Below are positions 53,083 through 59,767 of a stretch of 64,000 nucleotides of DNA, one piece after another. Source of the DNA: an uncultured Coriobacteriaceae bacterium (GTDB lineage: Bacteria > Actinomycetota > Coriobacteriia > Coriobacteriales > Atopobiaceae); the NCBI GenBank assembly GCA_902793465.1, contig CADBDT010000011.1, forward strand, positions 62,001 through 126,000, written 5' to 3'. The position numbers and the translations under genes were made by a program. A model generated the notes under the pieces. The model worked only from the letters and a program-made list of their open reading frames with translations, did not search any database and was not told the origin of the DNA. Position 1 is the first letter of the stretch; the number at the start of each line of letters is the position of its first letter.

Positions 53083-53859
53083 ATGTGGGAAGCATTCACA
53101 GGACTAATTACCAACATCCTTGTGGGGATTCACGGTTTCTGCGGAGACTGGGGCCTGGCCATTATTATCCTCACGCTCTGCGTGCGTCTTCTAATTATGC
53201 CGCTTATGACCCGCAGCACGCGGTCGTCGGCAAAGATGCAGGTATTGCAGCCAAAGATGAAGGAGATTCAGGATCGTTACGCGGACGATCCCGAAACCAT
53301 GCAAAAGGAGATGTCCAAGTTCTACGCCGAGAACAAATTTAACCCCCTCGGCGGCTGCCTGCCCATCATCCTGCAGATGCCTATCTTCTTTGCGCTCTTT
53401 AGCGTTATCCGCAACATCGAGGCCCTCTCCAACGGCACGGCGTCCTTCTTTAACATCGTGCCTAACCTGGCGCTTGGACCGTCTCAGGTGCTCGCCAGTG
53501 GCGCGCCTATACAGGATGCCGCAATATACATCTTCCTGGACATCCTGTTTGGTGCCCTTACGCTCGTGCCCATGCTGCTTAACACGCAGGTGTCGACAGA
53601 CCCGGCCCAGCAGCGCACAAGCCGCATAATGGGCATCGTAATGGCGGTGTGGATGGTCTGGATTGGCTGGAGCCTCCCCTCCGGCGTGCTGCTGTACTAC
53701 AACACCTCGGCGCTCTGGCAGGTGGCTCAGCAGCAGCTCGTTACCCGCCGCGTTATGGAGCAGGCCAAGGCACAGGCAGAGGCCGATATGGCAAACAGGC
53801 CCGTGGAGGTAAGTGTGGTACGCAAGGAGCGCAAGGCCCGTCCGCACAAAAAAGGTTAG
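53083..53859 (+). CDS. yidC: Membrane protein insertase YidC/OxaA
   Basis: The protein has 258 aa, the short Gram-positive form without the large periplasmic domain. Hydrophobic segments lie near residues 20-45, 90-110, 140-170 and 180-215. The positively charged groove region follows the first core helix (RLLIMPLMTRSTRS). The block NPLGGCLPIILQMPIFFALF is conserved. The basic tail (RKERKARPHKKG) may contact ribosomes. It inserts membrane proteins with or without SecYEG. Confidence 0.94.
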   Translation: MWEAFTGLITNILVGIHGFCGDWGLAIIILTLCVRLLIMPLMTRSTRSSAKMQVLQPKMKEIQDRYADDPETMQKEMSKFYAENKFNPLGGCLPIILQMPIFFALFSVIRNIEALSNGTASFFNIVPNLALGPSQVLASGAPIQDAAIYIFLDILFGALTLVPMLLNTQVSTDPAQQRTSRIMGIVMAVWMVWIGWSLPSGVLLYYNTSALWQVAQQQLVTRRVMEQAKAQAEADMANRPVEVSVVRKERKARPHKKG

Positions 53860-53876
53860 ACAAAGCGCATTGGTTC

Positions 53877-53898
53877 GGGTGCCCCTAAGGGGGCGCCC
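53877..53898 (+). terminator. Small hairpin between yidC and khpB
   Basis: GGGTGCCCC pairs with GGGGCGCCC, with little T run. It may attenuate rather than stop transcription, since khpB follows in 24 nt. Confidence 0.4.
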
Positions 53899-53921
53899 AT
53901 TGTTATATGTTGGAGGTATTC

Positions 53922-54479
53922 ATGGCGAACAACGAGGCCGCCGCGCCCGAGGTCGCAGACAAGTACGCCGAGCTCCGTGAGCATTATGCCAACGGGGAAG
54001 ATCTTACCGACGAGGAGATAGACACCATTGCCGACATTGCCGTTGGCCATGTGCGTGGCATTCTCTCGTTCTTTGGCGAGCAGGGTGCGTCCATAGACGA
54101 GTACGAAGGCGACGACGGCGAGCTTATACTCGACATAACCGGTGGTGACCTTGCGGTTCTTATTGGTCGCCATGGCCGTACGCTCGACGCGCTGCAGATG
54201 GTCGTGTCTTCCCTTATGAGCAGCACGCTGCGATTCCACTATCCGGTGGTCGTGGACGTGGAGGGCTACAAGAACCGCCGCAAGGAAAAGCTGCGCAACA
54301 TTGCGTTTTCTGCGGCCGCACGCGCAAAGCGGCAAAAGGGACGGGTGTCCCTTCCTCCCATGAATGCCTACGAGCGCAGGCTCATTCACATTGCGCTTGT
54401 GGAGGACGACGAGGTTACCACGCACTCGGAGGGCGAGGACTCCGCACGCCACGTGGTAGTAACGGCGCTGCGTGGATAG
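53922..54479 (+). CDS. khpB: KhpB/Jag RNA-binding protein
   Basis: The protein has 185 aa from the ATG at 53922 (TTGGAGG 5 nt upstream). The Jag N-terminal domain is absent; the protein starts with an acidic helix. A KH domain (about 65-130) has VLIGRHGRTLDALQ. An R3H domain (about 135-184) has PMNAYERRLIHIAL and the end SARHVVVTAL. It binds RNA with KhpA and influences cell division and wall growth in Gram-positives. Confidence 0.92.
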   Translation: MANNEAAAPEVADKYAELREHYANGEDLTDEEIDTIADIAVGHVRGILSFFGEQGASIDEYEGDDGELILDITGGDLAVLIGRHGRTLDALQMVVSSLMSSTLRFHYPVVVDVEGYKNRRKEKLRNIAFSAAARAKRQKGRVSLPPMNAYERRLIHIALVEDDEVTTHSEGEDSARHVVVTALRG

Positions 54480-55236
54480 GCACGAAGGCGCATATGCGGC
54501 AGAAGGGGGCCTCGGTCACACACAGCAGTGTGTGGCCGAGGCCTTGCGCGATTGCGGGCTGGATGTACGCGATCGCGACTGCGAGCTGCTGGCGCGCCAT
54601 CTGGACCTCGTTATAAACAAGAATCGCACGCTCAACCTAACGCGTATAGACAGCGTGGAGGATGGAGCATACCTCCACGTTGCGGACTCCCTGTTGCTCC
54701 TTGGTGCCGTGGGCGCGGCACCGGCAGGACCGATGCTGGACATTGGAACGGGAGCTGGCTTTCCGGGCATACCGCTCTCCATTGTTGCTCACCGCCGCGG
54801 CACGCTGGTGGACTCGGTGGGAAAGAAGGTTGCGGCCGTAGAGGAGTTCCTGCACGAGCTGGGGCTTGATGCATACCTTGAGGCTCGCCATATCCGGGTG
54901 GAGGACCTTGCTCGCGAGCAGCGTGGCCGCTATGCGGTGGTTACGGCACGTGCTGTGGCACAGACCAACGTGCTCGTTGAATATGCCGCGCCGCTGCTGC
55001 AGGGGAGGGGCCGCCTCGTGGTGGCCAAGGCCCGTCCTTCCGAGGAGGAACTGGAGACAGCAGACCGCGCTGCGGTGCTGTGTGGTCTCAAACGTGTTTC
55101 ACGTGAAACATTCGAGCTTCCCGGTGATCGTGGACATCGAGAGGTTATCTCGTACGAGCGCGTGGGCAAACCGTCCATACGCCTCCCGCGCGCAACGGGC
55201 ATGGCCAAGAAGAAACCGCTGGGCATGGAGGCGTAG
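54472..55236 (+). CDS. rsmG: 16S rRNA (guanine527-N7)-methyltransferase
   Basis: The protein has 254 aa, GTG start, overlapping khpB by 8 nt; a later start near GTG 54532 is possible. The SAM-binding motif is LDIGTGAGFPGIPLSI and the block VVTARAVAQTNVLVEYAAPLL is typical. It methylates G527 of 16S rRNA and loss gives low streptomycin resistance. A perfect parS site lies inside the gene at 55095-55110. A 16-bp hairpin lies in its first codons. Confidence 0.93.
   Translation: MDRHEGAYAAEGGLGHTQQCVAEALRDCGLDVRDRDCELLARHLDLVINKNRTLNLTRIDSVEDGAYLHVADSLLLLGAVGAAPAGPMLDIGTGAGFPGIPLSIVAHRRGTLVDSVGKKVAAVEEFLHELGLDAYLEARHIRVEDLAREQRGRYAVVTARAVAQTNVLVEYAAPLLQGRGRLVVAKARPSEEELETADRAAVLCGLKRVSRETFELPGDRGHREVISYERVGKPSIRLPRATGMAKKKPLGMEA
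54508..54543. other. 16-bp hairpin within the 5' end of rsmG
   Basis: GGCCTCGGTCACACAC and GTGTGTGGCCGAGGCC pair over 16 bp with one T-G wobble, around the loop AGCA. The position is codons 13-24 of rsmG. It could be an attenuator of translation. Alternatively it may mean the true start is just downstream. Confidence 0.55.
55095..55110. promoter_or_regulatory. parS centromere site (perfect), inside rsmG
   Basis: TGTTTCACGTGAAACA is an exact match to the conserved 16-bp parS palindrome bound by ParB/Spo0J. It lies within the rsmG coding region, about 400 bp before parA. Confidence 0.95.
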
Positions 55237-55248
55237 CATAGGTAGTGG

Positions 55249-55387
55249 GCTGCCCCCCAGAACAAAGGCCGGGCGCGAGGGCGCCATGGACAAACAGCCG
55301 CGCGCAGTTCCGCAGCGCAGCGAGGACTGTTTGAGTACGGCGCTTATCCATGGCGCCCTCGCGCCCGGCCTTTGTTCTGGGGGCAGC
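55249..55387. repeat. Hairpin with conserved core, family C (copy 3)
   Basis: Arms of about 40 nt (GCTGCCCCCAGAACAAAGG region) are complementary with few mismatches. They enclose the core CGCAGTTCCGCAGCG and GCGAGGACTGTTTGAG. It begins 12 nt after the rsmG stop. Confidence 0.88.
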
Positions 55388-55495
55388 TATCCATTTGTGA
55401 CCTGAGTGCTTATCAACGTCCATTCTTCACATTCGTGTCCGCTGGTTCGTATATGATGGTACACCGCATTAATGAAGCTCAAACAAGGAGGCTCT

Positions 55496-56257
55496 ATGTC
55501 GGAAGTCATCGCGATTATTAACCAAAAGGGAGGCGTGGGTAAGTCCACCACTGCCATAAACCTGGCGGCGTCGCTGGGAGATCTTGGAAAGCGCGTGCTG
55601 GTGGTTGACTTCGACCCGCAGGGAAACGCCACGAGTGGCTTTGGTGTAGACAAGGACGAGCTCGAACACGACGTTTATGACTCGTTGACCAACGACATGC
55701 CGCTTTCCCAGATTGTGGTGGAGTCGCCGGTGCCAAACGTTTATGTGGCACCTGCGACCATACAGCTCGCCGGCGCGGAAATCGAGCTCGTGAGCGTAAT
55801 GGCGCGCGAGAGCGTTTTACGCTACGTGCTTGAGGACGTGCGCGACGATTACGACTACATATTTGTGGACTGCCCGCCATCGCTGGGTCTCCTAACCGTT
55901 AACTCGCTCGTTGCGGCAGATTCGCTGCTCATACCCATCCAGTGCGAGTTTTACGCGCTTGAGGGACTCACCAAGCTGCTGGAGTCCATGCGCATGGTAA
56001 AGGGACGCCTTAACCCGAAGCTGGACATTTTTGGCGTGGTTATGACCATGTTTGACGCACGAACCACGCTTTCGCGTCAGGTTGTGGACGAGGTCCGCGA
56101 GTACTTTGGACAAAAGGTCTTCAACACCATTATTCCGCGCAACATTAAGCTTGGCGAGGCGCCTAGCCATGGGCTTCCCATAAACCTGTACGACCCGCGC
56201 AGCAAGGGTGCAATTGCGTATGCGGAGCTTGCCAAGGAGGTAGCCGCACATGGCTAA
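55496..56257 (+). CDS. parA: Chromosome-partitioning ATPase ParA/Soj
   Basis: The protein has 253 aa from the ATG at 55496 (AAGGAGG 4 nt upstream). The deviant Walker A is NQKGGVGKSTTAINL. Walker A' is VLVVDFDPQGNATSG and the switch is FVDCPPSLGLLT. It binds DNA as an ATP dimer and is released by ParB. It overlaps parB by 8 nt. Confidence 0.96.
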   Translation: MSEVIAIINQKGGVGKSTTAINLAASLGDLGKRVLVVDFDPQGNATSGFGVDKDELEHDVYDSLTNDMPLSQIVVESPVPNVYVAPATIQLAGAEIELVSVMARESVLRYVLEDVRDDYDYIFVDCPPSLGLLTVNSLVAADSLLIPIQCEFYALEGLTKLLESMRMVKGRLNPKLDIFGVVMTMFDARTTLSRQVVDEVREYFGQKVFNTIIPRNIKLGEAPSHGLPINLYDPRSKGAIAYAELAKEVAAHG

Positions 56258-57116
56258 GATGTCGGGACTCGGCCGTGGATTGGGTGCGCTGTTGGGCGAG
56301 ACCGAGAAGGAAGTTGGCGTACAGGACAACGACTCCGAGGGGCTGCGCGAGGTACCCATAAACAGCGTTGTGCCCAATCCAGACCAGCCACGCAAGACGT
56401 TTGACGACGAAGAGTTGGACGAGCTGGCTGCATCCATTGCGCAAAACGGTGTGCTGCAACCGATTGTTGTGCGCCAGAAGGACGGTGCATATCAGATTGT
56501 GGCAGGGGAGCGTAGGTACCAGGCCTCCAAGCGTGCGGGGTTGGAAACCGTGCCCGTGGTGGCGCGCGACGTTTCCGACCACGAGGTATTGCAGCTTGCG
56601 CTTATAGAGAATCTCCAGCGATCGGACCTTAACCCGCTGGAGGCGGCGCAGGGTTATGCCGATCTCATGGAGCAGAACGACCTCACGCAGGAGCAGGTGG
56701 GGGAGATACTGGGAAAGTCACGCTCGGCCATTGCCAACGCGCTTCGTCTGCTCGACCTGCCGCAGGAGGTGCGTGAATTCGTTTCTTCCGGACAGCTTTC
56801 TGCGGGGCACGCACGTGCCATACTTGCGGTAAAGGGCGATGCCGAGCGCATTGCCCTTGCGCAGAGGGTAATAGACGAGGGTTTGTCGGTACGTCAGACA
56901 GAAATCCTCGCACCGTTGTTTTCTGTCAAAACCGAAGCGAGCAAACCTGGCAGAAAACCCGCGCCGCAGTCGTACAAGAATGCCGCGCGCACGCTGCGTA
57001 ACAGCCTTTCTGCCAAGGTTTCCGTGCGTACCGTTAGAGGTCGGAATAAAATAGAGATCGAATTTGGTAGCGAAGACGAGCTCCAGGAGCTAGTTTCGAG
57101 AATCGTGGGGGAGTAG
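56250..57116 (+). CDS. parB: Chromosome-partitioning protein ParB/Spo0J
   Basis: The protein has 288 aa. The N-terminus (GLGRGLGALLG) carries the ParA-activating peptide. The CTPase/NRS box is about 85-100 (VAGERRYQASKRAG). The HTH has TQEQVGEILGKSRSAIANAL. The C-terminal domain (about 235-288) dimerises. It loads at parS; two sites lie at 55095 and 57621. Confidence 0.96.
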   Translation: MAKMSGLGRGLGALLGETEKEVGVQDNDSEGLREVPINSVVPNPDQPRKTFDDEELDELAASIAQNGVLQPIVVRQKDGAYQIVAGERRYQASKRAGLETVPVVARDVSDHEVLQLALIENLQRSDLNPLEAAQGYADLMEQNDLTQEQVGEILGKSRSAIANALRLLDLPQEVREFVSSGQLSAGHARAILAVKGDAERIALAQRVIDEGLSVRQTEILAPLFSVKTEASKPGRKPAPQSYKNAARTLRNSLSAKVSVRTVRGRNKIEIEFGSEDELQELVSRIVGE

Positions 57117-57117
57117 C

Positions 57118-57372
57118 ATGAAGCTGTTGGAACGTATTGTATTGACTATGGGCGCCGTAGTTGTGGGAGTAACGCTGGTGTATCGCTATGTCCTTACGGA
57201 CGAGCAACGCTCTGCGCTTGGAGAGGCTTCGGACGCCATAAAATCTGCCACGCAGGACGTAACCGACAGCATTGCGCCGCTGCGCAGCGAGCGGACAAAG
57301 GCGGAGGAAAGGGCTGCAGTCGAAGCCAACCGCGCTCGTACCGCCGAGCAGTGGGAAAGCCTTGGGTTCTAA
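57118..57372 (+). CDS. Small membrane-anchored protein downstream of parB
   Basis: The protein has 84 aa. One N-terminal hydrophobic helix (about 7-25) is followed by a charged Ala/Glu/Arg-rich helix (about 28-80). No family is recognised. The ATG follows the parB stop by one base, so it is part of the parAB operon. It could link the partition machinery to the membrane, but that is a guess from position. Confidence 0.65.
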   Translation: MKLLERIVLTMGAVVVGVTLVYRYVLTDEQRSALGEASDAIKSATQDVTDSIAPLRSERTKAEERAAVEANRARTAEQWESLGF

Positions 57373-57414
57373 GGACGATATGGACTACGGGGTGTACGAA
57401 GGCCCGTAAGAAAG

Positions 57415-57456
57415 CGGGGCGCGCAAGGGGATATTCCTTGTGCGCCCCCGTTTTTT
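57415..57456 (+). terminator. Terminator of the parAB operon
   Basis: A stem of about 15 bp, CGGGG...GCGCAAGG with its complement, is closed by GGGGATATTCC and followed by six T. Confidence 0.9.
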
Positions 57457-57479
57457 GACGAGCAGGTTGGGTACATTGC

Positions 57480-57589
57480 GGGGTGCCTGGAGGGGATACT
57501 CCCCTACGGGTACATCGCGGATAGTCCTCTTGCAATGAGAAAGGTTTTCCGCGATGTACCCGATGGGGAGTATCCCCTCCAGGCACCCC
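57480..57589. repeat. Long inverted repeat, intergenic family A (copy 3)
   Basis: Arms of about 40 nt start GGGGTGCCTGGA and include GGGGATACTCCCC and GGGTACATCGCGG. It sits between the parAB terminator and the convergent rlmN gene. Confidence 0.88.
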
Positions 57590-57620
57590 CGACTCGCCTT
57601 ACCAACAAACCATCACCTAA

Positions 57621-57636
57621 TGTTTCACGTGAAACT
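57621..57636. promoter_or_regulatory. parS site (15 of 16)
   Basis: TGTTTCACGTGAAACT differs from the parS consensus only at the last base. It overlaps the end of rlmN, 2.5 kb from the first parS. Confidence 0.9.
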
Positions 57637-58689
57637 CTGCTTGAGCTGCCCACAGGCGGCGTCGATGTCGGCGCCACGCGACTGGCGAATGGTGGCTTCC
57701 ACACCAACGCTTGCAAGACGCCTTACGAAGTCCTCTGCACGCCGCTCCGAGGCAGGGTGGAATTTGGACCCAGACACCTCGTTGAGCTGGATTATGTTTA
57801 CGTGACACAAGGTGTCCCTGCAAAAGTCGCAGAGGTACGCAAGTTCCTCGTCCGAGTCGTTAATGCCCTTTATGAGCGCGTATTCGTAGGTCGGACGGCG
57901 CCCCGTACGGTCGGTGTATTCTCCCATGGCGTCGTAGAGGCGCAGCAGCGAGTAACGCCGTACGCCTGGCATCAGTGCGTCACGCGTGCGCTGAACGGCC
58001 GAGTGCAGCGATACAGCCAGCGTAAACTGCTCTGGCTCGCGTGAGAAGCGCGTGATCATGGGAATTATGCCACAGGTGGAAACCGTAAGATGCCTGGCAC
58101 CAATGCCAAGTCCGTTGGGAGAGTTGAGCCTGCGCAGCGCTCCGAGCGTGGCATCGTAGTTGGCAAAGGGCTCGCCCTGTCCCATCATAACCACGCTGGT
58201 AACGCGCTCGCCAAAGTCGTTGCGTACGTGCACTACCTGGTCGTAGATCTCGTCTGCGGTAAGTGAGCGCGTAAGGCCTGCGGTACCGGTGGCGCAAAAT
58301 GCGCATCCCATGCCACAGCCTGCCTGCGTGGACGCACACACGGCAAGGCGTTTGTCGCTGGGCATGCCAACGCATTCGATCGTTACCCCGTCTTCGAAGC
58401 CAAGCAGGTACTTTCTGCTGCCGTCTACTGACTTCTGGCACGTTACCTCCGTTACGCCACCAAGCGTGCACGTCTCTGCCAACGAGGCGCGGAGTGCCTT
58501 GGGAAGGTTTGTCATTTGGTCGAAGGACGTTACGCCCTTTTCCCAAACCCACTCCTCAATTTGTTTGGCCCTAAACGCCGGTTGTCCCATGTTCTTTAAA
58601 AGCTCCACGAACTCCTTGCTAGACAGCTTACGTAGGTCCGTCTTGCCCGCGCGCGCGGCCGTATTCTGTTCTTGATTTACAGGCTGCAT
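57625..58689 (-). CDS. rlmN: 23S rRNA (adenine2503-C2)-methyltransferase RlmN
   Basis: The protein has 354 aa. The radical-SAM motif CGMGCAFC has the CxxxCxxC pattern (about 125-132). The second catalytic Cys is near the C-terminus in VEATIRQSRGADIDAACGQL. It methylates A2503 of 23S rRNA and A37 of some tRNAs. The end overlaps a parS site. It converges on the parAB operon. Confidence 0.95.
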   Translation of the reverse strand: MQPVNQEQNTAARAGKTDLRKLSSKEFVELLKNMGQPAFRAKQIEEWVWEKGVTSFDQMTNLPKALRASLAETCTLGGVTEVTCQKSVDGSRKYLLGFEDGVTIECVGMPSDKRLAVCASTQAGCGMGCAFCATGTAGLTRSLTADEIYDQVVHVRNDFGERVTSVVMMGQGEPFANYDATLGALRRLNSPNGLGIGARHLTVSTCGIIPMITRFSREPEQFTLAVSLHSAVQRTRDALMPGVRRYSLLRLYDAMGEYTDRTGRRPTYEYALIKGINDSDEELAYLCDFCRDTLCHVNIIQLNEVSGSKFHPASERRAEDFVRRLASVGVEATIRQSRGADIDAACGQLKQSFT

Positions 58690-58810
58690 GTTATTTTCCC
58701 CTTGTCCCTCTTATTGCAGGCCGAACAAAGTATCCTCATAGTTTGGACTCTGTCCAAAAGTATCTGCAGATACGAGTCTAGCGCAGGCTCGACGAACGAG
58801 GAAAAAGAAC

Positions 58811-59764
58811 ATGACAAACGACGTAACGGCAAACAAAGTGGCTGTTCTCGCCGGTGGATGGTCCGACGAGCGCGACGTGTCGCTTATGTCTGCTCGCGAA
58901 GTGGCTGCAGCCCTTAAGCAGGCGGGATTTAAGGATGTGGACCTTCTGGACATAGCGTCTCCCGACTTTGCCAAAACACTGTGCTGTGGCAATTACGATG
59001 TGGCGTTCGTGGCGCTGCATGGCGAATACGGCGAGGACGGCTGCATACAGGGCATGCTGGAGGTCCTGCACATACCCTATACGTTCTCTGGCGTTATGGC
59101 TTCGTCCATGGCGATGGCAAAGGACGTGGCAAAGGTGGTCTACGAACGCGCGGGAATACCTGTGGCTCCTGGCATGGCCTTCGACCGCGACCATGAGCCC
59201 ACGCAAAAGGAGCTGGACGAAATCCTGGAAAAGCTTGGGCTCCCGCTGTTTGTAAAGCCAGCCAGTAACGGCTCCAGCTTTGGCATTACGCGCGTTACTA
59301 CGCCTGGAGAGCTTAGGGAGGCCATAGAGCTGGCGGCACAGAGCGACGGACGCGTTTTGGTGGAGTCTGCCGTAGAAGGAACCGAGATTACCGTTCCCGT
59401 GGTGGGCAACGCGCACCCCGAGGCGCTTCCCATAATAGAGATAGACACAGGCGCGGACTTCTACGATGCTAAGGTAAAGTACGAGCCTGCCGAGTTGCAT
59501 CACCGCATTCCTGCCAACCTTCCCGACGACGTATATGCCAAGGCGCAGGAGTACGCGTTGCAGGCGCATGTTGCCCTGGGCTGTTGCGGTTGCTCTCGCA
59601 GCGACTTTATTGTTAACGCGCAGGGGGTGCCGGTAATACTGGAAACAAACACCATTCCTGGTATGACGGCAGCGAGCTTGCTTCCGGATGCGGCACGCCA
59701 CGACGGCATTGAGTTCCCGGAGCTCTGCCGCCGCTTTATAGAGCTGGCCTTGGAAGAGGCGTAA
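58811..59764 (+). CDS. ddl: D-alanine-D-alanine ligase
   Basis: The protein has 317 aa. The N-terminal domain has VAVLAGGWSDERDVSLMSA. The ATP-grasp part has LFVKPASNGSSFGITRV. The C-terminal block has NAQGVPVILETNTIPGMT. It makes the D-Ala-D-Ala of peptidoglycan. The lack of an obvious VanA-type pattern suggests a normal, vancomycin-sensitive product. dinG follows after 3 nt. Confidence 0.95.
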   Translation: MTNDVTANKVAVLAGGWSDERDVSLMSAREVAAALKQAGFKDVDLLDIASPDFAKTLCCGNYDVAFVALHGEYGEDGCIQGMLEVLHIPYTFSGVMASSMAMAKDVAKVVYERAGIPVAPGMAFDRDHEPTQKELDEILEKLGLPLFVKPASNGSSFGITRVTTPGELREAIELAAQSDGRVLVESAVEGTEITVPVVGNAHPEALPIIEIDTGADFYDAKVKYEPAELHHRIPANLPDDVYAKAQEYALQAHVALGCCGCSRSDFIVNAQGVPVILETNTIPGMTAASLLPDAARHDGIEFPELCRRFIELALEEA

Positions 59765-59767
59765 AGC

